Made by a program: the position numbers and the translations under genes
In this document: one piece after another, positions 17,486 to 27,456 of the stretch
Numbering within the stretch: the stretch's first letter is position 1
How the letters are laid out: every line of letters starts with the position of its first letter
Notes under the pieces: generated by a model
Database searches by the model: none
Seen by the model: only the letters and a program-made list of their open reading frames with translations
What the model was told of the DNA's origin: nothing
Origin: Chitinophagaceae bacterium
GTDB lineage: Bacteria > Bacteroidota > Bacteroidia > Chitinophagales > Chitinophagaceae
Reading direction: 5' to 3'
Assembly (NCBI GenBank): GCA_947446645.1
Contig: CANFHA010000016.1
Location: 62,001-126,000 of the forward strand
DNA: 64,000 bases

Positions 17486-20269
17486 ATGAAACAACTGGTT
17501 ATCCTATTTATCCTGTTCTGCTGCGCCCGGCAGGGCCTCGGACAAACATATACACTGAAAGGAAGTGTAAAAGACACACTGAACGGCGTGCCGCTTCCAT
17601 TATCATCTGTAGTGCTTATCAGCGCTAAAGACTCAAACATTGTTGCATATACCCGTGCAGACTCTGCCGGCAACTTTATGCTTGCGGCTGATAAGGAAGG
17701 CAAGTATTTGCTGCGCATTACCTTTCCCAGCTTTGCCGACTACGTGGATAAGGTGAACCTGAACAAAACTGTAACCGATGTAGGCATGGTGCCTATGGTA
17801 TCAAAGGAGCACCTGTTAAAGGAATTTGTTCTGACAAAACAGATATCTGCAATTAAAATAAAGGGCGACACTACGGAGTACGTAGCAGACAGCTTTAAGG
17901 TGAAAACAGGTGCTAATGTGGAAGACCTGCTGAAACGGCTGCCGGGTATAGAAGTAGATAAGAATGGTCAGATAACTGCACAGGGGGAAACCGTGCAAAA
18001 AATACTGGTGGATGGTGAGGAGTTTTTCTCTGATGACCCCAAGGTAGTGACAAAGGGGCTGCAGGCAAACGTGGTGGACAAGGTGCAGGTATATGATAAG
18101 AAAAGCGACCAGGCTGAATTTACCGGCGTAGATGACGGGCAAAAGACCAAGACGATAAACCTGAAGCTGAAGGAGGATAAAAAGAAAGGATTTTTCGGGA
18201 AGCTGGATGCCGGCGGCGGAACGGATAACTATTACCAGGAGCAGGGGATGCTCAATGCTTTTAAAGGCAAACGCCAGGTAGCCGCTTTTGGTATTTTATC
18301 TAATACGGACAAAGTGGGACTGGGGTGGCAGGACAATGGGAAATTTGGCGCAGGTAATGAAATGATAAGTGATGAAGACGGCAACACTTATTTTATGAAT
18401 AACACGGACGATGGCTTCAATAACTGGGACGGCAGGTATAATGGAGAGGGCCTGCCCAAAGTAGGTACCGGCGGCGTACACTTTGCCGACAAGTGGCACG
18501 AAGATAAAAACCATGTAACCGCTAACTACCGCTATGGGCAGCAACAGGTAGATATAGACGGCACCACCACCACACAGTATGCGCTGGCGGGTGATAGCAG
18601 CAATGTGAACCTGATGCACAAAACACAGCACAGCCGTGGTGAGCGCCACGGGCTGGATGGTATGTATGAGCTGAAGATAGACAGTAACAATACAATAAAG
18701 CTAACGGCATCGGCAGGAACGAAAACCAGCGAAGTGAAGTCCGATTTCAATACCCTCACTTATCTGCATACCCTTGCCGGCGATGATACCCTGTATACCA
18801 ATCAACGTACTGCAACGAACAAGACAACTGCGAACTACGTAAATGCTGAGCTGCTGTATAAAAAGAAGTTCGCGAAAAAGGGCAGGACGTTGTCGATAGA
18901 TCTGAAGGAAAACTACAACCAGTCGCTAAGTGATGGACATTTGTTTTCGATAATAGTGCCGGATACGGCAAATGCTGTGAACTCAGTAATAGACCAGAAA
19001 AAGACGAATAACACCAATACCCTGGCGCTGTTTGGCAAAGCCACATATACAGAGCCACTCTCAAAGGTGCTGAGCCTGGAGATACACTACAGCGGACTGC
19101 TGAACAATGCAACCTCGCAAAACTATTCTTACAACAATACCGGCGGAGCCTATGATGTGCGCGATGATAACTATAGCAGTAATTACCAGTATAATATCTT
19201 CACCCAGGTAGGCGGGCTTTATTTTAGATGGGTGTATAAAAAGCTGAATTTCTCTGTGGGTAGCAATGTGTCGTACACAAACTATATGCAGACGGACAAA
19301 CTAACCACCGATACTACCTTTAACCGCAACTATTTTAATATAGCGCCGAAAGCAGTATTTAATTATAAGATCAGCAACCAGCGCTCCGTTAACTTTAACT
19401 ATAGCGGTAAAACACAACAACCTACGCTTAGCGAGATACAGCCGCTACGGCAGAATACCGACCCTACCAATATAACGATAGGTAATCCACAACTACGGCA
19501 GGAATTCATTCATTCGCTGTTTGCATCGTTCAATGATTATAAGATCCTCAGCCACCGCTCATTTTATGCCAATGTAAATGCCACGTTTGTAAATGATGAT
19601 ATCAGTACATCTACCTACACTAAGAATGGTATTAATACTACGCAGTTTGTAAATGTAAACGGTGATTATAATGCACATTCCTGGATCAGCTATAATTTTA
19701 AGCTAAAGAAGCCGGAACTTGGTTTAGGTCTCCATTTGTCACCGGGCTTCAGCCATTCTAATAATTTTATTAACGGGCAAAAAAACTCGAATAATAATAA
19801 CTCTTACGAGATAGGGCCGCATGCCAGCATGTATAAAGAGGACAAGTATGAATTCTGGTTCTCTCCCACAATAACCTACTACGATAACAAAGCCACCATA
19901 AGCACCTACAGTACAAACTACTGGCTCAGTAATACCGAGTTCAACGGCTCGGTGCAACTGCCGAAGAAGTTTGAAATAGGTACTGAGTTAAACCTCATGT
20001 TCCGTCAGCAATCTGCTTTGTTTCCCACTAATAACAATGTGATAAAATGGAACGCCTGGGTGAGCAAAAAATTTGGTAAGAAAAAAGAGCTGGAAGCACG
20101 GATATCAGTATACGATATACTGAACCAGAACCTGGGATATGACCGCAGTGCGAATGCAAGCATAGTAACCCAGAGCAGCTATAACACTATACGGCGGTAT
20201 GGCATGCTAAACATTATCTGGAACTTTACCCATCAGCCCGGCGGCGCAGCCACAACGGAGGAGGAGTAA
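17486..20269 (+). CDS. TonB-dependent-receptor-like outer membrane beta-barrel protein, copy 1
   Basis: A 927-residue protein. A signal peptide (about 1-20, G-L-G-Q) is followed by a CarboxypepD_reg-like/CNA-B-like domain (about 22-100). A plug-like domain has V-E-D-L-L-K-R-L-P-G-I and the Q-K-I-L-V-D-G-E-E-F-F-S-D-D-P segment (about 145-190). The remainder is a C-terminal barrel of the OMP_b-brl_3 type, ending N-I-I-W-N-F. These proteins import large substrates or act with surface partners; the substrate is unknown here. A GLPGLI-family gene lies 82 bp downstream. A paralogous receptor/GLPGLI pair is present in the opposite orientation at 27457-31088. Confidence 0.88.
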   Translation: MKQLVILFILFCCARQGLGQTYTLKGSVKDTLNGVPLPLSSVVLISAKDSNIVAYTRADSAGNFMLAADKEGKYLLRITFPSFADYVDKVNLNKTVTDVGMVPMVSKEHLLKEFVLTKQISAIKIKGDTTEYVADSFKVKTGANVEDLLKRLPGIEVDKNGQITAQGETVQKILVDGEEFFSDDPKVVTKGLQANVVDKVQVYDKKSDQAEFTGVDDGQKTKTINLKLKEDKKKGFFGKLDAGGGTDNYYQEQGMLNAFKGKRQVAAFGILSNTDKVGLGWQDNGKFGAGNEMISDEDGNTYFMNNTDDGFNNWDGRYNGEGLPKVGTGGVHFADKWHEDKNHVTANYRYGQQQVDIDGTTTTQYALAGDSSNVNLMHKTQHSRGERHGLDGMYELKIDSNNTIKLTASAGTKTSEVKSDFNTLTYLHTLAGDDTLYTNQRTATNKTTANYVNAELLYKKKFAKKGRTLSIDLKENYNQSLSDGHLFSIIVPDTANAVNSVIDQKKTNNTNTLALFGKATYTEPLSKVLSLEIHYSGLLNNATSQNYSYNNTGGAYDVRDDNYSSNYQYNIFTQVGGLYFRWVYKKLNFSVGSNVSYTNYMQTDKLTTDTTFNRNYFNIAPKAVFNYKISNQRSVNFNYSGKTQQPTLSEIQPLRQNTDPTNITIGNPQLRQEFIHSLFASFNDYKILSHRSFYANVNATFVNDDISTSTYTKNGINTTQFVNVNGDYNAHSWISYNFKLKKPELGLGLHLSPGFSHSNNFINGQKNSNNNNSYEIGPHASMYKEDKYEFWFSPTITYYDNKATISTYSTNYWLSNTEFNGSVQLPKKFEIGTELNLMFRQQSALFPTNNNVIKWNAWVSKKFGKKKELEARISVYDILNQNLGYDRSANASIVTQSSYNTIRRYGMLNIIWNFTHQPGGAATTEEE

Positions 20270-20283
20270 TTGTTGATTGGTTG

Positions 20284-20310
20284 TCCTTCGGCTTCGCTCA
20301 GGATGACATT
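20284..20310. repeat. Dispersed-type imperfect palindrome
   Basis: GTCCTTCGGCTTCGCTCAGG followed by ATGAC lies between receptor and GLPGLI gene. This sequence type, with TCCT/AGGA arms, is familiar as a dispersed repeat in many unrelated bacterial genomes. No function is assigned. Confidence 0.5.
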
Positions 20311-20351
20311 TGTTGATTAGTAAAAAGTCAGGGAAACGAAAATCGCAACTT

Positions 20352-21107
20352 ATGAAACAGTATTTTTTTATAACGCTCATTCTGTTTTGCGCTGGTCACG
20401 GTGCCAAAGCCCAGTATACAACGGCAGGCAAAATAGAGTACGAACGCAAGATGAATGTGTTTGCACAAATAGCAGACTGGCATGATGAAGATGAAAATGA
20501 AAGTGAGTGGATCACGAACTACAAGGCAACAAACCCGCAGTTCAGGAATTACTTTTTCGATCTGTATTTCAACAGCAATAAGAGTATATACAAGCCCGGG
20601 CAGGAAGTAGAGGCCAATAATAAATGGGCGTTGGGAGAAGGACCGGCGAAGGAGAACATAGTGCTAACTGATTTTAAAACCGGGCAGGTGAAAGCCGTAA
20701 AACTTGTCTATGAGCAAAAATTCTTTGTGCAGGACAGCCTGCGCAAAATAAGCTGGAAAGAAAAGGATGAGCTGCGCACTATAATGAATTATAAATGCCA
20801 TAAAGCTGTAGGAAAGATATGTGATTCCGTGTATGTAGTCGCCTTCTATACAGAAGATTTACCTACCAGTGGCGGACCGGAAATGTTTGGCGGCTTGCCG
20901 GGTATGATATTGGAGCTGGCCATACCCCGCTTGCATACTACCTGGACGGCAACAAAGGTGGAACTTATAACTCCTAAGGAAGCGGACTTTGCGATAAGCG
21001 AGAAGGGGAAAAAAGTAAACGAAAAGGAACTTTACCAAACAATACAGAGCAGCTTGAAAGATTGGGGCAAGTGGGCCACCAAAAATATATGGTGGACAGT
21101 GCTGTAA
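20352..21107 (+). CDS. GLPGLI family secreted protein, copy 1
   Basis: The start chosen is the ATG at 20352 (251 residues), which opens directly onto a signal peptide (M-K-Q-Y-F-F-I-T-L, cleavage near A-K-A-Q). Mature landmarks are the opening G-K-I-E-Y-E-R and the naming motif G-G-L-P-G-M-I-L-E-L near residue 180, preceded by Y-T-E-D-L and S-G-G-P-E-M-F. GLPGLI proteins are a Bacteroidota family of unknown function, frequently next to barrel receptors. It is strongly similar throughout to the protein at 27457-28209, with conserved ends N-I-W-W-x-V-L. Probably periplasmic or surface partner of the upstream receptor. Confidence 0.88.
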   Translation: MKQYFFITLILFCAGHGAKAQYTTAGKIEYERKMNVFAQIADWHDEDENESEWITNYKATNPQFRNYFFDLYFNSNKSIYKPGQEVEANNKWALGEGPAKENIVLTDFKTGQVKAVKLVYEQKFFVQDSLRKISWKEKDELRTIMNYKCHKAVGKICDSVYVVAFYTEDLPTSGGPEMFGGLPGMILELAIPRLHTTWTATKVELITPKEADFAISEKGKKVNEKELYQTIQSSLKDWGKWATKNIWWTVL

Positions 21108-21112
21108 TTTTT

Positions 21113-21802
21113 TTATAAATCTCTGAACTCTCCGCACCCGATCATCCTTTTATAAGATACGCTGTCTATCCGCCTGGTTTCAATGTTACCCGTTGGTAAC
21201 ACATTGCTTATAAAGTTTACAGAGTCTATTCTTGCCGGCGACGATGTGGTATCATCAGATACGAAGATATGTAACACATATGAGTGTATATCTTTGCCGT
21301 GTATTACTGCCTGTTTCTCCGGGCAATACTCCATTATTTTACCGTCGTCTGATGCTGGGCCGGCACATTCGCCGCCGTGCAACAGATAGTGTGCTACAGG
21401 GTGAAATGAGCTGTCAAGCAATACATACTGAATAGCACTATAGTCATCTGCATTGATCAACAGGATAATAGGGGTAAAACTGCCGATTGCGTCCTGCTTC
21501 GAGATAAAATGTGCGTCGGCATAACGAACATAAGATGTATCAAAAAAATCAATGCCCGGCAGCAGCACTTGTTTTTGCGCTTCAGTCAGCTTTGTAAACC
21601 GGGTTTTCATTGTAGAATCAAGATACGCATTACCCAGGCTGTCGAAGTGCAGGTTTTTTAGCATTGCTGTACCATCTAAATTCTTTAGCGCAAACAGGTT
21701 GTCACCAAGTGTCAATTTTTCCCTTTTGTTATGGTGAGTGCAGCTAGCCAGCACCATGGCGATGAGCACAATACACGCATTCAGCTTTAGCCATCTAGCC
21801 AT
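21113..21802 (-). CDS. Hypothetical lipoprotein
   Basis: A 229-residue protein with a signal peptide and lipobox V-L-A-S-C near residue 21, so a predicted lipoprotein. No recognised domain. It has H-G-G-E-C-A-G-P-A-S-D-D-G-K (about 142-155) and a Cys pair (C at about 146 and 160) that could be functional, and ends G-C-G-E-F-R-D-L. The start codon overlaps the end of the upstream FAD-reductase gene by 8 bp, so they are translationally coupled. It converges on the GLPGLI gene with a 5-bp gap. Confidence 0.65.
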   Translation of the reverse strand: MARWLKLNACIVLIAMVLASCTHHNKREKLTLGDNLFALKNLDGTAMLKNLHFDSLGNAYLDSTMKTRFTKLTEAQKQVLLPGIDFFDTSYVRYADAHFISKQDAIGSFTPIILLINADDYSAIQYVLLDSSFHPVAHYLLHGGECAGPASDDGKIMEYCPEKQAVIHGKDIHSYVLHIFVSDDTTSSPARIDSVNFISNVLPTGNIETRRIDSVSYKRMIGCGEFRDL

Positions 21803-22511
21803 ATATCTCTATGTGAATATCCTTTTTATCGTAGCCCATTTTCAGTATCCGTTCCTTTGCCTCATCTACCATGGGTTTCCAGCCACAGAGCATGAATAGT
21901 GAAGGCTGAACTTCCACCGCCAGCTTTTCATAGATGGCATGTACGTAGCCGGTATCGCCCTCCCATTCTTCACGGGAGAGAGTGGGGTGATAAGTGAATT
22001 GTGGCATGATGCGCTCCAGGTCTTTCATTTCCTCATGATATAGCAGATCCTGCTGTGTACGAGTGCCGAAGAGCAGGTGCAGCTGCCTGTGTGGCACCTG
22101 GTGGAAGTTGATATAGCGAAGCATGCTGCGAAACGGAGCAATACCCGTGCCGGTGCAGATCATGTATATATCCTTTTCGATCTGGGGTGGAAGCACAAAA
22201 ACGCCTTGCGGGCCGCGTAGTGAAAATGTGCTGCCCACCTGGATATCATTGAAAAGATAGCTGGAAGCAAGGCCGCCATCTACGTGCACAATAACCAGCT
22301 CTATGATATTGCTGCCGTCAGGCATAGAAGCTATGCTATAGCTGCGCCACCTGCGATTGCGTTGCTCGTGTATGGGCAGGTCCAGCGTTACAAACTGGCC
22401 GGCTTTGAAATCAAAAGGGTTTGCATCCGGCAGCTCTACCCAATAGCGGCGTGTATTTGGTGTCGCCTGCTCTATTTGTTTTACTATGCCGGTTTGCCAC
22501 TGAGGTAACAT
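21795..22511 (-). CDS. FAD-dependent ferredoxin/flavodoxin-NADP reductase-type oxidoreductase
   Basis: A 238-residue protein of the ferredoxin-NADP reductase fold. The FAD-binding R-S-Y-S-I-A-S (about 56-62) and the NAD(P)-binding I-C-T-G-T-G-I-A-P-F (about 118-127) are present, followed by L-L-F-G-T-R. The C-terminal half has L-C-G-W-K-P-M-V-D-E-A (about 208-218). It lacks a fused 2Fe-2S domain. It transfers electrons between NAD(P)H and a partner protein not in this window. It is upstream of the lipoprotein gene, overlapping it by 8 bp. Confidence 0.85.
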   Translation of the reverse strand: MLPQWQTGIVKQIEQATPNTRRYWVELPDANPFDFKAGQFVTLDLPIHEQRNRRWRSYSIASMPDGSNIIELVIVHVDGGLASSYLFNDIQVGSTFSLRGPQGVFVLPPQIEKDIYMICTGTGIAPFRSMLRYINFHQVPHRQLHLLFGTRTQQDLLYHEEMKDLERIMPQFTYHPTLSREEWEGDTGYVHAIYEKLAVEVQPSLFMLCGWKPMVDEAKERILKMGYDKKDIHIEIYG

Positions 22512-22570
22512 GGTATATTTTTTCTGAAAGGTACGGCTTTAGCCATAAAACATGGATGCCGTGTGCCCGG

Positions 22571-23473
22571 CTATATCTCATAGGCCGTGCCCTCTATACT
22601 CACAAACACATTCGGGAAGATGGCACTTGCCTCTTCGCGAAAAGGCTCCAGTTCCTTATACTTTGATGAGAAGTGGCCCAGCAGCAATTGTGTTGCATTG
22701 GCCAGCTTTGCTATCTGTGCCGCCTGTGCCGCTGTGCTGTGGTGGCGTGCTGTTGCTTTTTCGGCATCTTTTTCCAGGTAGGTACATTCGTGGTATATAG
22801 TATCTGCTCCCTGTATATAAGGCAGAAAGCTTTCAGTGAACACCGTATCCGCACAGTAGGCATAACGTTTTACTGATGGTCCGTCTTCGGTAACCCACTC
22901 ATTCTTAACGAGGAGGCCGTCTTTACGCTCATAATCCTCTCCTTTCTTCAGCTGCTCATAGTATGCTGCGGGTATCTCGTATTCCTGGCATTTGGCGGGC
23001 AGCAGTTTGCGGCCTCTTGTTTTGCGCTCTATAAGAAAGCCATGGCACTGTATACGATGCTCAACAGGGAAGCAGGTAACGCTGAAAGAAGGATCGTCTA
23101 CCAGCAGGGCAGCGCCTTCTGGCAGAGCGTGGAAGTAAAAGGGATATGATAAAATGGTATCTGCAACAGCAAGTATGGAATCAATAATAGGCTTGAGCTC
23201 TGCAGGCGCATAAAGGTGCAAGGGTGCTGTGCGGCCCAGCAGGCTCATGCTATTAATAAGGCCTGGTAAACCAAAGTAATGATCGCCATGCAGGTGACTG
23301 ATGAAAATATGATGTACACTGCGCCACCGCAGTCCGTATCGCTGCATCTGCACCTGGGTACCTTCGCCGCAGTCTATCAGCAACACCTCTCCGTATACAG
23401 ATACAGCTTGTGCGCTTGGGTGACGACCAAAGGCAGGTAGGGCAGAATTATTTCCTAGTATGGTTACATGCAT
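22571..23473 (-). CDS. rnz: Ribonuclease Z
   Basis: A 300-residue metallo-beta-lactamase-fold nuclease that processes the 3' end of tRNA precursors. The zinc motif is H60-L-H62-G-D64-H65 in I-S-H-L-H-G-D-H-Y-F-G-L-P-G, with C-A-D-T (about 208) and L-G-H-F-S (about 266-270) supplying later ligands. Length and motif set match RNase Z type short form (ElaC). The gene starts 3 bp after the STAS-domain gene, an operon arrangement. Confidence 0.93.
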   Translation of the reverse strand: MHVTILGNNSALPAFGRHPSAQAVSVYGEVLLIDCGEGTQVQMQRYGLRWRSVHHIFISHLHGDHYFGLPGLINSMSLLGRTAPLHLYAPAELKPIIDSILAVADTILSYPFYFHALPEGAALLVDDPSFSVTCFPVEHRIQCHGFLIERKTRGRKLLPAKCQEYEIPAAYYEQLKKGEDYERKDGLLVKNEWVTEDGPSVKRYAYCADTVFTESFLPYIQGADTIYHECTYLEKDAEKATARHHSTAAQAAQIAKLANATQLLLGHFSSKYKELEPFREEASAIFPNVFVSIEGTAYEI

Positions 23474-23476
23474 TTT

Positions 23477-23851
23477 CTATTCCTCATTAAATAAGTCTCT
23501 TTCCAAAATTTCCATACTGATAATATCAATTGCCTCTTGCATTCGCGGGGCAATATTAATTAGAAGGTCGGTCTCATCTGCTCTTAACGCAGCCATTACT
23601 TTTTCATTCACAGCGGTGAATACGAGTGACATTTCCTGGCCATAGCTGTCTTCATGCAGTTGCACCAGTTGTGCTATCGCGTCATTTTCTATTTCATTAC
23701 AGTACTGCAGGTCCACTATTATGTTTTTACTGCCGCTTTGCCTGATTTGGGTACACTTTTCCCCGAGTGCACCTGTCAAATTAGCACTTATTTTGTCTGC
23801 AAAAGGCATAATGGTGGTAAAAGTATCTTTGGTATCAATTTTGAATTCCAT
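23477..23851 (-). CDS. STAS-domain protein lacking the usual phosphorylatable serine
   Basis: A 124-residue single STAS domain, like anti-sigma-factor antagonists. The conserved D-L-x-x-V-x-x-x-D-S-S-G region aligns to D47-L-Q-Y-C-N-E-I-E-N56-D57-A here, so Asn and Asp replace the Ser/Ser pair that kinases such as SpoIIAB phosphorylate in the family. It is thus either constitutively active or a binding module without phospho-control. It is co-transcribed with rnz (3 bp). No partner kinase or anti-sigma factor lies nearby. Confidence 0.75.
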   Translation of the reverse strand: MEFKIDTKDTFTTIMPFADKISANLTGALGEKCTQIRQSGSKNIIVDLQYCNEIENDAIAQLVQLHEDSYGQEMSLVFTAVNEKVMAALRADETDLLINIAPRMQEAIDIISMEILERDLFNEE

Positions 23852-24064
23852 TATCTACGGTATTTAAATATCCCCGGGAAAATTTGTGAGTAAGTTGAAA
23901 AATAGGACTGCCGAACGATACTTCCTTCGTATATTACAATACATTAAAAGCGGAAGAGCTGTTAAGTAGCCACAGCTAAAAATAGCAATACTTCTATAAT
24001 TAATGCCTATACCGGGAATACTTTTGAAATCGTTAACTTTATTTCTTAAAAACAGGATTTGTAC

Positions 24065-26617
24065 ATGGATTCAAATTTCTCGCCGAAAGTAAAAGAGATC
24101 ATTTCCTACAGCCGGGAGGAGGCTTTAAGGCTGGGCAATGACTTTATAGGCACCGAGCATTTATTACTAGGTCTCATTCGCGAAGGCGATGGGATGGCCC
24201 TGAAAGTGCTGCAAAGCATGCAGGTAGACCTGTTTGAGCTGCGTAAAGAGCTGGAACTGGCTATAAAAGATAAGAACAATAAACCACTCGCCAACATCAA
24301 CAGCCTGCCCCTTACCAAGCAGGCGGAGAAGGTAATCCGCATTACCGTGCTTGAGGCGAAATCGCTGAAAAGCACAACAGTGGAGACAGAGCACCTGATG
24401 CTGTCTATACTGAAGAATAAGGAAAATGTGGCTACACAGATCCTTAACCATTACGAAATTGACTACGAACGTTTTAAGGGTGAGCTGAGCATACTGCAGG
24501 GCGGTCACCCAACAAGCGACTATAACGATCCGGGATCTGAAGAGTTTGAAGAAGATGACGAGCGTCGCCAGTTTCAGCAGCAGCGCAAGCCTGCCAGCGG
24601 TAACGCCAAGTCAAAAACTCCGGTGCTGGATAACTTCGGCCGCGACATTACAAAGTTCGCAGAGCAAGGATCGCTTGACCCCATAGTAGGCCGCGATGAA
24701 GAAATAGAGCGCGTATCGCAGATATTATCTCGTCGTAAAAAGAACAACCCTATACTTATAGGTGAGCCGGGTGTGGGTAAGACCGCCATCGTAGAAGGTC
24801 TTGCACTCCGCATAGTTCAGCGCAAAGTATCGCGTGTATTGTTTGATAAGCGTGTTATCAGTCTCGATCTTGCAGCGCTTGTTGCCGGTACTAAATACCG
24901 CGGCCAGTTTGAAGAACGCATGAAGGCAATCATGAACGAGCTGGAAAAGAATCGTGACGTAATTCTGTTCATAGATGAGATACATACCATCGTAGGAGCT
25001 GGTGGTGCATCTGGCTCACTGGATGCTTCCAATATATTCAAACCTGCACTCGCCCGCGGCGACCTGCAGTGCATAGGCGCATCTACGCTGGACGAGTACC
25101 GTATGTACATAGAAAAAGATGGTGCACTTGACCGTCGTTTCCAGAAGGTACTTGTAGAACCACCAAGCGTGGATGAGACCATCATTATACTTAACAACAT
25201 TAAGTCGAAATACGAAGATTTCCACAACGTATCATACGATGCAGAATCGATTGAAGCATGTGTGAAGCTGAGCGACCGCTATATGACTGACCGCCTGCTG
25301 CCGGATAAGGCGATAGACGTGATGGACGAAGCGGGAGCGCGTGTGCACCTTAAGAACATAAATGTGCCTGAAAATATCCTGGAGCTTGAAAAGAAGATCG
25401 AGGATATAAAGCAGGAGAAGAACAAGGTGGTAAAGAGCCAGCGCTTTGAGGAAGCAGCTGCGCTTAGAGACCGTGAAAAGAGATTGGGTGAAGAACTGGA
25501 CCGTGCTAAGGCGGAATGGGAAGAAGAGGCTAAGCATAAGCGCTACCCGATCACCGAAGAGTCGATAGCAGAGGTTATAAGCATGATGACGGGTATACCT
25601 GTGATGCGTATGGTGGAAGCAGAAAGCGCAAAGCTGCGCCGTATGGATGACGACCTGCGTGGAACAGTGGTAGGCCAGGATGATGCGATAAACAAAATTG
25701 TAAAAGCAATTCAGCGTAACCGTGTAGGTCTTAAAGATCCGCGCAAGCCAATAGGGTCGTTCATATTCCTGGGACCGACTGGTGTAGGTAAAACTGAGCT
25801 TGCCCGCTCTCTCGCACGCTATATGTTTGACAGCGATGATGCGCTGATACGTATAGACATGAGCGAATACATGGAGAAATTCTCGCTCAGCCGCCTTATA
25901 GGTGCGCCTCCGGGATACGTAGGATACGAAGAAGGCGGTCAGTTGACGGAGAAAGTGCGCCGTAAGCCATACTCTGTGGTGCTGCTTGATGAGATAGAGA
26001 AAGCGCACCCGGATATCTTCAACATACTGCTCCAGGTGCTTGATGACGGACAGCTTACCGATGGTCTTGGCCGTAAGGTGGACTTTAAGAATACGCTGAT
26101 CATCATGACCTCTAACATTGGCGCAAGGCAGCTGAAAGATTTTGGTGCAGGCGTAGGTTTTGCAACCAATGCAAAAACGGAAAATCTGGAGGAGAACAAC
26201 CGTGGTGTGATAGAAAAGGCACTGAAGCGTACCTTCTCTCCTGAGTTCCTGAACCGTATAGATGATGTAGTGATCTTCAATTCGCTTGAAGAGAAGCACA
26301 TAGGAATGATCATTGACATCATTATGAAGGATGTAATGAAGCGCCTGAATACGCTTGGCTTCACAATGACGATTACTGAGCCTGCTAAAAAGTTCATTGC
26401 AGAGAAAGGATACGACCAGCAGTTTGGTGCGCGCCCATTGCACCGCGCCATACAGAAATACCTGGAAGATCCGTTGGCTGAAGAAATACTGAACCACCGT
26501 ATTAAAGCCGGCGACAATGTAGCGGCCGACTTTAATGAAGCAGATAGCAAGATCGTATTTACCATTGGCCTGCCTGCCGAAAAGAAGGAAGAAGAGGAAA
26601 CGAAGAAAGCTGAGTAG
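24065..26617 (+). CDS. clpC: ATP-dependent Clp protease ATP-binding subunit ClpC
   Basis: An 850-residue AAA+ unfoldase from the ATG at 24065; a TTG two codons upstream is less likely. Domains in order: twin ClpN repeats (about 1-145), AAA-1 with Walker A G-E-P-G-V-G-K-T (about 235) and D-E-I-H, a UVR-type coiled segment (about 430-470), AAA-2 with G-P-T-G-V-G-K-T-E (about 570), and a ClpB D2-small domain. The I-G-F-type P-loop for ClpP docking is not obvious. It feeds damaged proteins to ClpP in the cytosol. A strong terminator follows. Confidence 0.96.
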   Translation: MDSNFSPKVKEIISYSREEALRLGNDFIGTEHLLLGLIREGDGMALKVLQSMQVDLFELRKELELAIKDKNNKPLANINSLPLTKQAEKVIRITVLEAKSLKSTTVETEHLMLSILKNKENVATQILNHYEIDYERFKGELSILQGGHPTSDYNDPGSEEFEEDDERRQFQQQRKPASGNAKSKTPVLDNFGRDITKFAEQGSLDPIVGRDEEIERVSQILSRRKKNNPILIGEPGVGKTAIVEGLALRIVQRKVSRVLFDKRVISLDLAALVAGTKYRGQFEERMKAIMNELEKNRDVILFIDEIHTIVGAGGASGSLDASNIFKPALARGDLQCIGASTLDEYRMYIEKDGALDRRFQKVLVEPPSVDETIIILNNIKSKYEDFHNVSYDAESIEACVKLSDRYMTDRLLPDKAIDVMDEAGARVHLKNINVPENILELEKKIEDIKQEKNKVVKSQRFEEAAALRDREKRLGEELDRAKAEWEEEAKHKRYPITEESIAEVISMMTGIPVMRMVEAESAKLRRMDDDLRGTVVGQDDAINKIVKAIQRNRVGLKDPRKPIGSFIFLGPTGVGKTELARSLARYMFDSDDALIRIDMSEYMEKFSLSRLIGAPPGYVGYEEGGQLTEKVRRKPYSVVLLDEIEKAHPDIFNILLQVLDDGQLTDGLGRKVDFKNTLIIMTSNIGARQLKDFGAGVGFATNAKTENLEENNRGVIEKALKRTFSPEFLNRIDDVVIFNSLEEKHIGMIIDIIMKDVMKRLNTLGFTMTITEPAKKFIAEKGYDQQFGARPLHRAIQKYLEDPLAEEILNHRIKAGDNVAADFNEADSKIVFTIGLPAEKKEEEETKKAE

Positions 26618-26635
26618 TGAAAATTAGTTGGTTAT

Positions 26636-26675
26636 AAAAAGCGAACGGCCTCAGAGATGGGGCCGTTCGCTTTTT
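26636..26675 (+). terminator. Rho-independent terminator of clpC
   Basis: AAAAAGCGAACGGCC and GGCCGTTCGCTTTTT form a perfect 15-bp stem with a 10-nt loop. It lies 18 bp after the stop codon and is one of the strongest in the window. Confidence 0.92.
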
Positions 26676-26686
26676 GTGATAACAGG

Positions 26687-27448
26687 ATGTTTTTGGTTCA
26701 TCTGCACCATAGATCCGGTGTGTTTTTTAAATTTCTATATTTGGGTACTTTTAAAACAGGTAAACTGGAACTTCCCACAACCGATACAGGCGCTAACAGG
26801 GGTATTAAATCAAGAAAGGCAACTCTATCCCTGATTGCCATTTGCTGTATTGCTTACCCCGCAGGATTCAGATATAGCTATCTGCAGTGCAGCTACGACA
26901 ATATTTTTTTGTCAGGCAATTGGTGGTCGGTATTCACAGCCTTGTTTTTGCATGGCAACCTTATGCACCTACTGGGGAATATGTTGTTCCTGCTGTTGTT
27001 TGGCCTGGGGCTGGAAAAAAAAGTAGGCCCCGGGCGGCTAATTGCAGTCTTTCTGCTCGGCGGGGCAATAAGCATGTTTTTAAGCTCGTTTTATTATCCG
27101 CATAACCAGCCGAGCGTAGGTGCGTCAGGGGCAATTGCTACTATATTGGCAGCACTCATGTTATTCAATCCGTGGAGGATATCATTTCTGCTGAATTTTT
27201 TCCCGATGCCTATAGGTGTGGCGGGTTTTACTTTTTTGTTGTTAAACATCGGCGGTCTCTATCGCGACTTTGCTCACCCTTCAGTAAGCAATTTTCATGT
27301 TGCATATATGGGCCACCTGATTGGCTTCCTGGTTGGTATTGTGTTTGCCTCGGTGGTCACGCCCGATTGGAAGAAGAACCTTGTGCTTAGCGTTATTCAG
27401 TTTATTGGCTTTTATGCGCTACTGCTGCTGATCTTCCACTATCTATAG
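26687..27448 (+). CDS. Rhomboid family intramembrane serine protease
   Basis: At most 253 residues from the ATG at 26687; an ATG at 26657 lies inside the clpC terminator and is rejected. A TATATTTG box near 26734 suggests that the real start could be even further downstream, at a TTG or other codon. Six predicted membrane segments. The catalytic Ser is in V-G-A-S-G-A (about 151) and the His is in Y-M-G-H-L-I-G-F (about 217). The loop H-G-N-L-M-H-L-L-G-N-M (about 93-103) is typical. The rhomboid cleaves membrane protein segments in the lipid bilayer. Substrate unknown. It converges on a GLPGLI gene with an 8-bp gap. Confidence 0.85.
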   Translation: MFLVHLHHRSGVFFKFLYLGTFKTGKLELPTTDTGANRGIKSRKATLSLIAICCIAYPAGFRYSYLQCSYDNIFLSGNWWSVFTALFLHGNLMHLLGNMLFLLLFGLGLEKKVGPGRLIAVFLLGGAISMFLSSFYYPHNQPSVGASGAIATILAALMLFNPWRISFLLNFFPMPIGVAGFTFLLLNIGGLYRDFAHPSVSNFHVAYMGHLIGFLVGIVFASVVTPDWKKNLVLSVIQFIGFYALLLLIFHYL

Positions 27449-27456
27449 CATGGCAA

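Noticed and set aside
26657..26686. Earlier start codon for the rhomboid protease at 26657
   Set aside because: This ATG lies in the loop and right arm of the clpC terminator.
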